Assembly: GCF_020379485.1 (NCBI RefSeq)
Contig: NW_026016915.1
Location: 89,666 to 153,665, forward strand
Origin: Brassica napus
Taxonomy: Eukaryota; Streptophyta; Magnoliopsida; Brassicales; Brassicaceae
DNA length: 64,000 nt
Direction of reading: 5' to 3'
This document shows, in pieces, positions 32,611 through 45,335 of the stretch (positions are counted from its first letter, which is position 1; every line of letters begins with the position of its first letter). Both the position numbers and the translations under genes were made by a program. The notes below the pieces were generated by a model. That model did no database searches, was not told the origin of the DNA, and saw nothing but the letters and a program-made list of their open reading frames with translations.

Positions 32611-32668
32611 TTATTATTGTTTCATCATTATAATTGTATATGGTAAATTTTTTGACATAGAAAGTTTA

Positions 32669-33007
32669 GTAGGTGTTATTGGTTTATATATTTTGATTGA
32701 TTTAGAAATTCATATTGTATTTATAAATCCAAGTAAAATATGCAAATCCGGAGGTTTTTCCTCGGATCGGATTTGAGTCTTTGTATTTTTAACTAAAAAT
32801 CCAAACAAATTCATTCAAATCCATTATAAAATCAAATATATTAGTAAATCCGTACGATTGAATAACACTTGATTTGATATAGAATTTATGAATCATTAAA
32901 CCAATAACACCTGATTTTAATACAGATTTGAAAATCACAGAACCAATAACACTAGATTTAATTCGGATTTTCAAATCTATTAAAATACAACAACCAATAA
33001 TTCCTAC
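32669..33007. mobile_element. Tourist-type MITE, 339 bp
   Basis: Ends GTAGGTGTTATTGGTT and (reverse-complemented) GTAGGAATTATTGGTT match at 13 of 16 bases, flanked by TTA on both sides (32666-32668 and 33008-33010). AACCAATAACA-type subterminal repeats occur three times. No ORF. Confidence 0.7.
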
Positions 33008-33881
33008 TTAATTTGGACATGAGTTTCAAGATTTCGGGAACCATCTAAGGCATGTTTTGTAGGAAGAAAACGAGAAAACTCTTGTGAAGATGTAGACAAA
33101 AACGGTAAAAAGTTATTTGTCTTTCCTCTTCTGGGACGATGTTACCACTGATGAAAGATGGCGTTCTGTATTATTTCTTTTTCTGCCTCATTCACGACTT
33201 TACATCATGTAGATATTCATCAATTTGCGATTAATCATTGTAATGATATATAAAACTCATAATTGATCATGGTTGTCTCCAAAACTTCGGCTATTATTGC
33301 ATTGAGTCAAGTCATATTTTACAAAGCGAGATCCATTACATGAAATAAGTGTGTAAACTTATGAATATAAAAATGATGTGTAGCTCTTAATAATGCGTTA
33401 CGAGAACATGTAAAATACATTTTATTTTTTTAGAATTCACTAACACAAAAAAAAAGACCGTTGGTAATTTGTTTGTTTCCACTGTGTTGTATTCTGAAAA
33501 CGCATTGTAACGACGGTTTTTGTAATTTGAAAACGCGTTTTAACGATGGATTCTCTGAGCATAATATGGCCATTTATTAACTAGAGGAACCAAACCCAAA
33601 GGGGCATAAATACAAAATCAAAACTATAGGGGTCAGAACACAAAAGACCAAAAGTATTGGTGCGGGTTATTAAATAAGAAAAAAAACATAACCAAGGACA
33701 GTAAACTAAAAAAGACAAGAGACTTCAAAAAGTCTTCTTCTGCTTTCTTTTGTTCGATACTTTGATTCTTTGCTGGCTTCTTCACTTTTGTTTCTTTTCA
33801 CCCTTTTTTTCCCCTAAATTCGATTGCGTTACCTGTTTTGATCATCATCACTACTTCCTCATCCTCAAACTCGTCTCTCCG
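33008..33881. other. Upstream region of CASPL4A3
   Basis: No separate gene. A motif AACGACGG...GAAAACGC(G/A)TT recurs at about 33,498-33,545. The last about 130 bases are CT-rich and probably 5' UTR. Confidence 0.4.
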
Positions 33882-34978
33882 ATGAGATCTCCGCCGTCGA
33901 TGTCACCGTCTTCCATCTCAACGGTGAAATCTCCACCTCCGGCAGATACTTCAATGGCCATAGTGGCTTTCGATAACTCCACCGCTCACTACTCTTCTTC
34001 CTCTCCTTCGCCTCCACACGCTCTCAGCGAATCAGATGAAGAAGAGAGACGTAGCAGCAGGAGAAGCAAAACTCCGGTAAAGGAAGAACCTTTCGCTTCT
34101 CTGGCTCATCAAACTCCGTCTCCGATCGTGGTCGTTCACAACCCTTCTGTGAAAGAGTTCGTTCCTCCTGCGGTAGCGACGACGAGGAAGAGTGCTCGCG
34201 TCGGCTCCGGGAGAAGAACCGGTGGTGGTGGGCAGCGATCTGGAGCTGTGTTGGCGATTCTGAAGAGGTCGAAGAGGGAAGAGGTTTTGAAGTATTCAGC
34301 TTTAGGGTTTAGGCTAAGTGAGGTCGTGTTGGCTTTGATCTCGTTCTCGGTTATGGCTGCTGATAAGACTAAAGGGTGGAGTGGCGATTCTTTTGATCGT
34401 TACAGGGAGTACAGGTATGTATGGTCGTGTTCTTGAATTGAGTCTTATTGATGTCATTTGATTTTGATTATTACCAATCTTATTGTGACAGGTTTTGTCT
34501 GTCTGTGAACGTGGTGGCTTTTGTATATTCTGCTTTTCAAGCATGTGACTTGGCATACCATCTTGTCAGAGAGAAGCACTTTATCAACCACCACCTTCGA
34601 CCTCTCTTTGAGTTCATCTTAGATCAGGCGAGTCATCACTAACTTAGTTTCAGCTAGTGTTGTTACCCTGTCTCCTATGTAGTTCAAATTCATATTGCTA
34701 TTCACATCTACTTATGAACAAGAAAAGGTTTGCTTTCTGAAGGAGAATGGTTGTTTTTTATTTTTGTGTGTTTGGCTATTCAGGTGCTTGCGTATATGCT
34801 TATATCAGCATCAACAGCTGCAGTGACTCGTGTTGATGATTGGGTTTCAAACTGGGGGAAAGACGATTTCACCGAGATGGCGAGTGCCTCTATTGCTATG
34901 TCCTTCTTGGCTTTCCTTGCCTTTGCTTGCAGTTCACTCATCTCAGGGTATAACCTCTTCAACCAAGACTCTCTCTGA
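33882..34978 (+). CDS. CASPL4A3: CASP-like protein 4A3
   Basis: Three exons: 33882-34414, 34492-34627, 34784-34978 (864 nt, 287 residues). The ATG at 33882 is chosen because similarity to AT2G36330 starts there; an in-frame ATG at 33750 would add 44 unlikely residues. The first about 140 residues are a Ser/Pro-rich cytosolic tail. Four membrane segments follow: around [53 protein letters not shown] and [18 protein letters not shown] sequence near the C-terminus. CASP/CASPL proteins (MARVEL-related) form plasma-membrane scaffolds, as at the Casparian strip; this subfamily's exact role is not established. Intron 2 starts with GC (CAG|GCGAGT) rather than GT; the alternative GT four bases later would break the frame. 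The product ends [10 protein letters not shown], as in Arabidopsis. Confidence 0.92.
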
Positions 34979-36832
34979 TCCTCCTCCCTCACTTTTTTTT
35001 GTATAGTTAAGAGCCAAGAACACACACTCCTTGTGTCACAATATATATTTGAGAAATAAAAGATCAATACGTCTTTTATAGAATTATTATAGTTATTACA
35101 TTATTTATGGATTTTTGTAGACATAAAAGAGTTCCAGGAAACTGTGTAATATTTTGAGGTTAATGAGAGAGGCTTCGAGACCTTTTTTATTTTGTTGTTT
35201 AAAAACGTTACAAAACCTTAAAACAACATATCTTAAAAGGGTTGTGGCTGGTTTTAAAACCTTTAAAACAACATATCTTGAGCCGTATGATTGTTAATTA
35301 GATGTTTCTTGGTTCTTGCTAGTAATGATTGTGTTGTGTTCAAGCCATCTTTTGAAAAGGGTTGTGGCTTTAAGATGTGACTGGTTTCGTGTTAATCAGT
35401 GACCCTGTGTGTTGCTAGTAATGGATCATTTAGTTCTTATACTAAGGCAATAAAGTGATGTGTGGTATTTGACTAAGGGGGAGAATATGAACATACTATG
35501 AAACCAATAAAAGAGTATAGAGAAACTTCTTTACAGACAGACTTGCACAGTATAGACTGATCAAAGAAAGTTCCAAGAAGAAGATGAGTTGAAGTTAAGA
35601 AACTTCTGTTCCCTTGTCTTTACTCTTTGGCATTGACTAGCTTTGGGCTTTACTGTTATAATAAGCTAATCTTTCTCCCGATGGGCCTCAACTCAGACCA
35701 CAGCCTTTCTGTAAACCGGAATCGATTCTTCACAAAAAGGAATGCAAAGCTTCGTATAGTTAGGCTCACCACAAAGATTACAAAGATAAAAACAACAAAC
35801 ACACATCAAATCAAGAAGGCACATATCAGGCACTCGTCTAATTTCTGACAGTTTTGTTCCCCAATAATTGATAGATTTTTGGCATTTATAAAACAAAAAT
35901 CTAACGTGTGGCGCGTATAGATGTACTGTTGATGATGTTGTGTATGGAATATGGAGAGATAGATACAAGAAAGAAATTCAAAGAGTTCCCAAGTGTGGAT
36001 CAGACACAATGTGGACGGGATGTAAAAGAGCCCTAGCCAAATACATAACATAACAACAACTCAATAGTGTTAATCATCGGTTTGGTCGTTTAATCCATCT
36101 TTAGGATTGGAAGTTGTAGCTTTTGCTACTTAGGTTTATTATTGGTTTATGGATTTACATGTTCTTAGTAACCACTTGGCTTAATTACTAAAACCGATAG
36201 ATAATCTTTTTTTTTGTCACGAAAACCAATAGATAATCTTAAATATAATTAAACTGAAATAAATAAATTATATTTCTTATCTTAAGCATAAATTCAAATA
36301 GCAATTTCTGTTTTAGATTAAAAAGAGTTAATTGTAAAATAATATCTTATAAAATGCTCTTAAGAAACATGTTTTTTTTATAGTTTATCCATGTGGCATT
36401 ATTTTGTAAGAAACCTTGTGGATGATTTTAGAAAAATCAAGTAAAATAGGGACAATGTAACTTCCTTTTAGGTAATTTGGTCGGCAAAAAACAAAACAAA
36501 AATGCTAAAAATAATTATGGAAAAGAGAGTTTTTGATGTGAAATGTAATAAAGACAAGTCAGAAAAAAATAAAACAAGAAACGTGATTTTCAGCATAGTA
36601 ACATGAGACCCGCAAACACATATGCTTTGGGGACCCACATTACGCCTCTCAACTTTATCATCCGTCACACAAACAAACATTTTCTTCACTGAACGCTAAA
36701 CACCAAAACAAATAAACTAGACATTTTTACACTCTTTGTGGAATCTCTTCAAGCTCAAGCCACTAGGGTTCTTTTGAGGGGCAGTCTCCATGAGTCTCTG
36801 TAACCTATCCTGCCTCCTAATGTTCTTCTTGG
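34979..36832. other. CASPL4A3 3' UTR and intergenic DNA
   Basis: No gene. AAAACAACATATCTT and AAAGGGTTGTGGCT motifs recur within 35,215-35,370, showing small local duplications. The KIPK-like first untranslated exon is probably at about 36,700-36,832. Confidence 0.4.
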
Positions 36833-37432
36833 GTAAGCCTTTCTTCTCTTAGATCCTTTACTTCTGGGTAATGAGCTTGTGCAATGTATAGTGTGTGAGC
36901 TTTGAGCTTTTTCATTTGTTGTTATACAGTTTGGTTTTCACGTGAATCACTTTAAGTCTCTTCCCATGTTATCTTTGAAGTTGAATCTTCACTTCAGTAA
37001 CGGTTATTACTACTCTGTTCTAGCTTCATGAGATCTGGGATTGAAACTGCTAGATTTAGTTTAATATTATTTTATTTAGTTTTCTTGATTCTTCATCTCT
37101 CTGTTTGTTTGTTTCTTGATTTTGTAATTGATTGGTCCATCTCCATCTCCATAAATAAAAATGTCTTCTTTCTGTTTATTAAAGTGTGGGTTTAAAGTAG
37201 CTACCTTTACTTCTGTAGGGTTCATTATTTGAGTCTATTAACTATGATGATGACTTACTTTACCTGTTCATTCCCCTTTACTTCTCAAGCTCCTTACTTT
37301 GATCATTGCATTCTTCTGTTACATATTCCTTTTTAACATTGCTCTTTGTCTGGAATATTGTTGTTTGATTTCATCTAAAAGAATATTCTCCTAGTTACTT
37401 CTTGTTTGATTCAAATGGTTGTATTATTACAG
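36833..37432 (+). other. Putative 5' UTR intron of the KIPK-like kinase gene
   Basis: Donor TTGG|GTAAGCC and acceptor TTATTACAG, 600 bases long and T-rich, ending 175 bases before the ATG. Splice sites are good but untested. Confidence 0.5.
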
Positions 37433-37607
37433 GATGTTGCAGTATGAATCAAGGAAGCTGAGTCTCTCAAAGGTCTTTCAGAACAAAGTTCTTACATGAT
37501 CTCTCTATAGCTCAAGTTTGGTTTCCTCAGTACTTGTTGTGGTGTCTGAACAACTCTGGGACTCATATCAGCATGAGAAGCTCTGTTGATAAACTAACTC
37601 ATTGCTA

Positions 37608-40600
37608 ATGGGATCGTTTGCTGGTGCTTGTGAAATTGTTGAGGAGAAGGACGTGGTGAGGATAACTAAACATTCTAGCAGATACTGTAATAAGCCAGCA
37701 TTGGGATCAAGCAAAGATATGGAGCGTCCTGTAGGTTCTATGGAGTATGACATTGATCAGCTTTTCCAGTCTATATCCATAAAACCATCACCCGGAAGAG
37801 TCATAGGCTCTTCTTCTTTCCATCATCTTGAGACTAGCGCAAGCGCTGGTACTAGCAGGAGCACAAGCCCTTCCAAGAAAAGCGCTATGAAGAAGCCATT
37901 TCCCATGGGAGGAACAACCCCTAGATCACCAAGAGTTGGTCGTTCTGATTCGGTGTCACTGAAGCAGTCCCTGAGAGATCTTTGCATCTCAAAGGCCTCA
38001 GAAATGGCTGCTCAGAAACGGTTGTCAAAGTCTGCAGCTGCGTCTCCGAGGGTTTCTGAAGCAGACAGGATAAAGAGTCTTTACAGACAAGTCTTGAGTG
38101 AATCTGCAGGCAGGTCTGGCCTTCCTGTGGACAAGGGTAAGAGGTTGGTTGAAGTATCTTTGACTCCTGTAGACGACATACCCAGCTCATCACAGAGTGT
38201 GCCTGATGTCCTTGAGACAAAGCCTTCTAAGTTCTTGTCTGGATCAATGGGAGAGACTGTGTTGCTGTATAAATCCAACAACTCTGGATCTTCTCTCAGT
38301 TTTGGTAGTGGAGATTTTGAGATAGAGATAGATGAGTATCCCACATCTCCTCCTCCTCAGGTGGTCATTGAAGATGGTGTGGTAGAGATAGACAAACATG
38401 TTACCTCTCTGCCTTCATGTTCTAGCAGCAAAGATGATGCTGAAGAGGAGCTAGACAAGAGCATCATCTCATCATCTAGAGTGATAAGTGAGGCAAAAGC
38501 TCTGCCCTCAGGGCTAGAAGGAAAGCTGGTAAACAAGGTAAAAAGAAACATCCCACGTCCCAAACCACGACCAAAGAGGAAGATTTTGGTTAAGAAGAAG
38601 TTAAGAGTAGCTGTAGCTTCTTCTGCTACAAAACTGGTAGAGGAAGTTGATACTTCCTTAGAGCCTAGTGCAAGCCAAACTCTGTGCCAGAAATGCCACT
38701 GCTCGTTAAAGAGCATCTCAGAAAATGTCAGTGTTGAAGCTAATCAAGAATCAGTTGCAAGCTCGCATCTCACTCCCATTGTGAAGTCCAATAAGGAGAC
38801 CAGAAGAGAAGCTGACATTGTCATGCAACAAGACGCCATTCAAAATAAACAACAAAGAGAGAATCCAACTTCCAGCGAAAAGATTATATTCTCTCTGAGC
38901 TCAAAGAACAGCAGCATAGGAAACTACAGCAGCAGCACAAGCATGAGCGAGGAGAGCAATCTGAGCAGGTTCAGCTGCGGCAACAAACCTCACATGTCTA
39001 TGGACGTTAGATGGGAAGCGATTAAGCACGTCAAGTTGCAGTGTGGTGGCTCTTTAGGACTCAGACATTTCAACCTTTTGAAGAAGCTTGGTTGTGGAGA
39101 TATAGGAACGGTTTACCTCGCTGAGCTGGTAGGTACGAGTTGCTTGTTTGCTATAAAGGTCATGGACAACGAGTTCTTGGCTCGGAGGAAAAAGACGCCG
39201 AGGGCGCAGGCGGAACGGGCGATACTTAAGATGTTGGACCATCCTTTTCTGCCTACCTTGTATGCGCAGTTCATTTCAGATAACTTGTCATGTCTGGTGA
39301 TGGAGTATTGTCCCGGTGGTGATCTTCATGTCCTGAGGCAGAAGCAGCTCAATAGATGCTTCTCCGAACCTGCAGCTAGGTAAAGATTACTTTTCACATT
39401 GTTATGAATCTCTGATAAAAAAAAAGTCGATGGTGCTAATTAGGCCTGCAGGTTTCTTCGGTTAGTTCGGGTCTGTTAGTTCAGATAGGCCTAAATCTCA
39501 CCGAAGTGAACTGAAAAGAAATTTGGTTCGGTTCGGTTTTCGGTTAGTACAGTTTCAAAATATTTTTATCGAAGGTTTTTGGTTTTTCGGTTAGTTTGGT
39601 TAAAATTTTGGTTTAAATTGAGTAAATGTCAAAAAATCGGTTACTTTCGGTTATTTTGATTCGGATTTTGATTAATTCGATTAGTTCAGTTTGGAATTTG
39701 GGTTAAGATTGGTACTGTTTAGTATATATTTTCTTTTAGAAAACCGAACTAAACAATCTATTTTAGTTGCCGAAATGAACCGAAATTTCTAACCGAACTA
39801 AGCGAAAATCAAAATTTTTGGTTCGGTTCGACAGGTTCGGGTAATGACTGCATGCCTAGTGATAATGTAGTAAAAATGATGATTTGTTTTGTTCACAGGT
39901 TCTATGTAGCAGAAGTCCTCCTTGCGCTCGAGTACTTACACATGCTTGGCGTTATATACCGTGATCTGAAACCAGAGAACATTCTAGTCCGAGAAGATGG
40001 TCACATCATGCTTACAGATTTTGACCTCTCACTCAGATGTGAGGTGAACCCAACTCTTCTCAAAACAACTTCTCTTGCCGGGAAAGATCCTGCAAGGGTG
40101 TCTGGTCATTACAACACATCCAACTGCATACAACCTCTATGTATCGAACCATCGTGCCGCGTCCCATGTTTCAGCCCTAGGCTCTCATCAAAACCAAGAA
40201 AACAGAGAAGGCCTGATCCCTTGACCCAACAGTTCAGATCATTGCCTCAGCTTGTGGCTGAACCAACCGAAGCAAGGTCAAACTCTTTTGTGGGAACGCA
40301 CGAGTACTTGGCGCCGGAGATCATTAAAGGAGAAGGGCACGGTGCTGCAGTAGACTGGTGGACGTTTGGGGTTCTTCTCTATGAGCTTTTGTACGGGAAG
40401 ACACCGTTCAAAGGCTATGACAATGAGGAGACGTTGTCCAACGTTGTGTTTCAGAACCTCAAGTTTCCTGATAGCCCTCTTGTGAGCTTCCAGGCAAAGG
40501 ATTTGATCAGGAGGTTGGTGATGAAGGATCCAGAGAGCCGTCTCGGGTGGGAGAAAGGAGCTGCAGAGATCAAGAGGCATCCTTTCTTTGAAGGATTGAA

Positions 40601-40748
40601 CTGGGCTCTCATCCGCTGCGCCATTCCCCCTGAGCTGCCTGATGTATATGAGAATGGTGCAACGGAAGCAACTTCTCCTAAAGGGAATAGTAATGGTTAT
40701 CTTGAATGTAAAGCCATGGGAGATCATCTTGAGTTTGAGTTGTTTTAG
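37608..40748 (+). CDS. KIPKL1: AGCVIII protein kinase, KIPK-like (AT2G36350-like)
   Basis: Two coding exons, 37608-39379 and 39899-40748, giving 873 residues. The first about 485 residues are a Ser-rich, low-complexity region typical of KIPK-type kinases. The kinase domain starts near residue 490: [14 protein letters not shown] (Gly loop), FAIKVM (catalytic Lys), YRDLKPEN (about 610), then DFDLS (about 631) instead of DFG, the mark of plant AGCVIII kinases. A long insertion with cysteines ([13 protein letters not shown]) separates it from the activation segment [13 protein letters not shown] (about 717-729). The C-terminus FELF is a PDK1-docking PIF motif (FxxF). Arabidopsis KIPK binds the kinesin-like KCBP and PERK-type receptor kinases; shared function here is inferred. 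The only coding intron holds a hAT MITE. Converges with the kelch gene 447 bases downstream. The specific symbol rests on colinearity. Confidence 0.9.
39441..39858. mobile_element. hAT-type MITE in the KIPK-like gene intron
   Basis: Inverted ends TAGGCCTGCAG and (reverse-complemented) TAGGCATGCAG, flanked by GTGCTAAT (39433-39440) and GTGATAAT (39859-39866), an 8-bp target duplication with one mismatch. Interior is rich in GGTTCGGTT and AACCGAA inverted motifs, so it can fold. It makes up 418 of the 519 intron bases; splice sites are unaffected. Confidence 0.82.
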
Positions 40749-41195
40749 GGGATAGAGAAAAAAGACAATACGGGTCTAAGCAGACAGAAACTCTATGGTT
40801 TAAGTTATCAAGAGTACCGTTGTTGTTGTAGTAATCCATTTCTAAGTATAAGAGGTGAAGTTTGCCTATTTTTTTCCTTACTTTCCCATTGGCTTCAAGG
40901 CAAAGCAATCTATTTTCAAAGCCCAAACAAGAAAGAAAAAGAGCAGATGCTGAGATATGTGGATTAAGTAGAGATAATGAAAATCTTACATATGGGTAAT
41001 TATCTTTTTGTCCTTGACTAAAAAGTTGTTGTTTACATATCTTGTTGTCTATCAGAGATATGATTCTCTTGAGACTTTTTAGCTTTGTTGTTTGCAATGG
41101 TAATGCTGACAGCAATCTTGGTGATCTTCTTGGCAGCTACTTGAAGAGTTTAGAAGGGCTTTTGTATTCTCCTTGAGAGTTACAGAGCTCCTCAA
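40749..41195. other. Convergent 3' UTRs
   Basis: 447 bases between the stop codons of the KIPK-like gene (+) and the kelch gene (-). Presumably their 3' UTRs, which may overlap. No other feature. Confidence 0.5.
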
Positions 41196-44100
41196 TCAGA
41201 TTACAAGGGTTTTGTATTCTTCCAGCAACTTGGGGGTGTCATCAATCCGCAACTGAGAGAATAGCAATGTAAACTTTATATGTCAGAGAGTTAATAACAT
41301 GAGGAAAGTATGCAAAATGCAGTAATACCTCGGAAGAACGTTTGATATGATAAAACGTAAAGGTCTTCTTTACAGGGAGGCCAAAATCAGCAGATGTTAA
41401 GCTGTTCTGTGCTCTGATAGAAACACCCACAACAATGAAAACAAACATGTGTGAAGGAAAGGAAGAAGCAAATCTGAAATTTTATAACATGTTATATTAC
41501 GAGATTTATATAAATTACTTCAATGGCATGTGGTGATACAATAGGGCAAACAAGGATAATATACATAATTAAACAAGATCTGAGTCTGAAATAGTTCGAA
41601 TGGGTAAGAACTCACGTGTATTTTCGGGTAACCAATCGCTGATAATCTCGAAGCAAGGCACTAAGCTCCTTTAATTGCAAAGTCTCTGGAGTGGACTCTT
41701 TCCAATGTTGACGAAGTGCTTCAGCTGCCATCTTTTCATTGAGAAGCATTTTCAGAACAAGAATAACACAATCACACATTCTAAAATAGACAAGAGGAAA
41801 AACTCACCTGAATCATGGAGGCTCCATTATCAACTACATCATCTCCCTCAATCAATCTGGTTCCTAACTCAACGAACTCTTGATCTTCTGACTCCTCGGG
41901 GATTTGAAGGCGTAAAATTGATGGAACAGAGATTCCCATTTTCTTTTGCAAGCCAACGATAGTGGATCCCTCTTGTCCCCCTTCCTGCTGTGACCAAACT
42001 CTTAAATGTTAAAACAAGTTGAAAACACATAAGATGACAAGCAGGAACTATAATTACCGTATTCAACTCTCCCTCTGACTCCTTGGTTTCAGGAGGGTTT
42101 CTAAGTTGAGGTGCAGAAGACCTCTTGGCTATCGGATCATCTGAGAAAAGAAAAAAAGAGTTATATCCCTATCTAGAGTTTTCCACATCCATTAATCCAG
42201 TTCTTTCTTTCAAAACGTATAAGAACATTTTCAGAAGATTAACCAGTTCAGTAAATTCAACCAGATATGTAAAACTTCAAAATTTTCAATACAAACTTAA
42301 TAAAGAAAAAAAAGAGTATGCTAGAAACTAAGTGACTCTAATTGCCTACAATCTGTGACCAACACCAAAATTAGTTCGTCTAAAGACTTTCCAACGATAA
42401 GAACTAATTATGCGTTTACACAGAATGATAGCTAAGTTGGAGTAAAACATTGAGTACAAATAAGAGTAAGATACCTTCAGGAACCAGCCACCAAAGATCA
42501 CCGAATGTTGATTTTCCATCAAAACCACCAATTAAAAGAAGACGAGCTCCAATACTAGTCATTGTATGGTAGGCTCGAGGAGGAGGAGGCTCGTCATTGC
42601 TTATTGGTAAGCGCTTCCACTGAGCAGTTACTAGAATGTGAAAATATAAATTTAACAGCGCGTAGACAATGCATAGCAATAAAAGTGATATATTTACATC
42701 ACAATTTTATCATCTCGCTAGATTGTACTATTGTAAATTAATGAGGTGGATTTTTGGATTTAGAGTGATCCTTTAGCAGAGGAGAAGAATCTTATGAGAC
42801 GAGTGAGCAAGAATCTACCTCTATCCAAAATTATAGCGTCGTTATAATAGACATCATAACGACTCAGCCATCCACCAGTTCCATGTCCCCCAAATAACAG
42901 AAGCTTCATACATGAAAATTAATGATGTGAGTGATGTAGGTCAAGCGAAGCTATCCTTACACAAAAGAACAAACAGAAGCTGAAAAAGATATACATAATG
43001 TCCTCCGGATGTGACAGTGTGACCACATCGAGCTGATGGTGCTTGGCCAGGAAGCTTGAGTTGTGTCCATCCAGGTGTTTCACGCTCTTTCTTGCACAAC
43101 CCACAATAAGATCAGCAAACAGAACATAATTCAATGCAATTTTCAAGAAATGTAAGTAAGGATGCACCTTCATCTATTAGACCCTTCAAAGCCCACAGAT
43201 CACCCATGATAGGTCCACCACCTCCTGTCAAAGATAACCATATCACACACCATAGTCTCAGCTTAGTTGTTATCAGCTCAAGCAAAACAAAGATTTTGGT
43301 TCTGGTGTTATACCTCGGCCACCAAAAACAAGTAAACGTTTCTCAACCATGGTGGCTGTATGACCACATCTAGGAGGTGGCAATGACCCCGAAACCGACA
43401 GCTCCATCCATTCAAGTGACACTAACAGACACCAATAAAGCTGACATTATCATAAACTTAAAACAGTTTTATTACAAAACTGAAGTAGAGGAGAGATATA
43501 CTTGTGTCCATAACATACACATCTGACAGCCATTTTTTACCATCCCAGCCGCCACACCTGCCAATAATCATAGGCTAAGCCAATGCAGGCAACAAGTTGA
43601 TGGAACGTCTAAAATTTATGATACTCACAACACGATTTTCTGGTTGCCAATAGCAGCGGCAGCAGAAAAATCACGAGGCGTAGGTAAGTCGCCAAAGCTG
43701 GTTAGCTCAGACCACTGCCATATATCTGCAGAAAATGTCAGCAGACGTCATTAATAGGAGTGCCACAGAAGTGCCAAAGCAGAGTACTAAAAACTCCGAG
43801 GCACACTTACCAGTATCTAGAACCCAGAAGTCACCCAACCTGTAATTGATTTATAGAAATGAGCTATTTAGAATGTAAAAACGCTTATAACTAGAAAATA
43901 TATAGAAGTGCGTACCTCTTGCCACCAGAACGTCCACCAAAGATGAACATATGGCAATCAATAGTGATGGCAACATGAAACGCGCGAGGTGTAGGACCAA
44001 CTTTTCCTTCAGAAACGCTGCCAGTACATTCTGGCTCAAACCAGAGTTTGTTTTCTAGTCGACAGGATTAAAGAAGAAGCAAATCATAAGACAAACCGAT

Positions 44101-44738
44101 TATGTTTTCTAGTCGACAGGATTAAAGAAGAAGCAAATCATAAGACAAACCGATTATCACATGATTAAAAAAAGCTGAACATATGATACTTAAAACAAGG
44201 CCAAGGAGGGGACAAAAGAAGCTCAGAAACACAACTAGCAAAATAAGAAAAGAGAGTATCCATCTGATTCCTCTTCAACAACACCGAATCGAATAATCTC
44301 ATCTTGAAGTTTTCAGCTTTCTATAGTTTTTTTTGTTTTTGGCAAAGTAACTATCTTTGATGTAAGCATCGTTCTATCAAATAAACTAATAGAGACAATA
44401 GTCATTACAAGCAGAGCAAGCCAAGAACGTAACTCATAAGAAAGAAACAAAGCATCTTTCTTGAAGCAAGGAAACAATAATCCTAAGGCTTAAGTATGAT
44501 AGTACCAATGTCATAAACAATGATGTCGTTGAGGAACTTCTTGTCGACGAGACCGCCGAACACAACGACCATGGATTTTCCGACATTGACAGCTGTATGT
44601 CCACTGATTGAAGAGTAAAAATCATCAGCTGAAATTAAAAATCGGAAATTGAATGGAGAAGAAGTAATTAATTTACCTCCTGGGCTGTGGAGGAGTTCCG
44701 GCGAAATCGGAAGAGGAAGCTCTAACCCAGTTATGCAT
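41196..44738 (-). CDS. Kelch-repeat/galactose-oxidase-like beta-propeller protein (AT2G36360-like)
   Basis: Sixteen coding exons: 44677-44738, 44506-44603, 43916-44054, 43811-43839, 43629-43725, 43502-43557, 43314-43421, 43168-43224, 42995-43086, 42819-42903, 42475-42630, 42058-42140, 41808-41987, 41616-41731, 41329-41413, 41196-41252. All phases close at 1,500 nt, 499 residues. About six kelch blades are visible: [107 protein letters not shown]. The C-terminal about 150 residues are an acidic linker and a helical region ([35 protein letters not shown]). Kelch propellers are protein-binding modules; the partner is unknown. The acceptor used for exon 13 could be three bases further in. A 54-bp duplication repeats the acceptor of exon 3. 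Confidence 0.9.
44049..44157. repeat. Exact 54-bp tandem duplication across a kelch-gene splice acceptor
   Basis: Copies 44049-44102 and 44103-44157 look identical, so the exon-3 acceptor GTCGACTAG (AG at 44056-44055) is repeated at 44110-44109. Using the upstream copy would add 54 nt containing an in-frame TAA, so only the proximal acceptor keeps the protein. Confidence 0.9.
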
Positions 44739-45335
44739 ACGTTTGGCGATTGATGTCTGAAACGCACAGATCACCGCGTTTTGGATTCTTCGCTTCAACT
44801 AGTACACTTCTTCTCCTCTTAATTAGAGTCGAAAACAAAGTTTGCAGAGATCGAAAGGACTCTCTCTTGTTTGGTAGAGAGTCTCATGATCTGATTTTAT
44901 TATGATCCAGACCGAGTTTTGTTTTTAAACCATCAATTTGTCCGGTTTAGTAGTCAAAGACAAATTTGGAAAACTCAGGTTCGGTTCGGTAACTATACAA
45001 GTCAACTAAGCACACACAACGGAGAACATCGAATAAGATATGGTTCAACATACAAATGTATATCCAAACTTAGCATTACAGTGAATGAGCATGCAAACAG
45101 ATAGACGAAATATATCACAAACAAGATATGTAAACTTCATACAACAAAAACGACTTATTATCATATCACACAATCGATAGTGGTGGGTACTGATCCCGAG
45201 TAGGTTCACCTGAAAAGCGAATAACAGATAGTTGAGACTTTCACACTAAACTTCTAGGAGGATATATAACAAACAAAATGAACAATATTGACATTATACC
45301 AAAAAGAATATATACCTGAGACGGTTGTATTCTCC
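44739..45335. other. Intergenic DNA between kelch gene and NLR
   Basis: Kelch 5' UTR/promoter and NLR 3' UTR, 597 bases. No additional feature recognised. The Arabidopsis neighbours AT2G36370 and AT2G36380 are not present. Confidence 0.45.
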
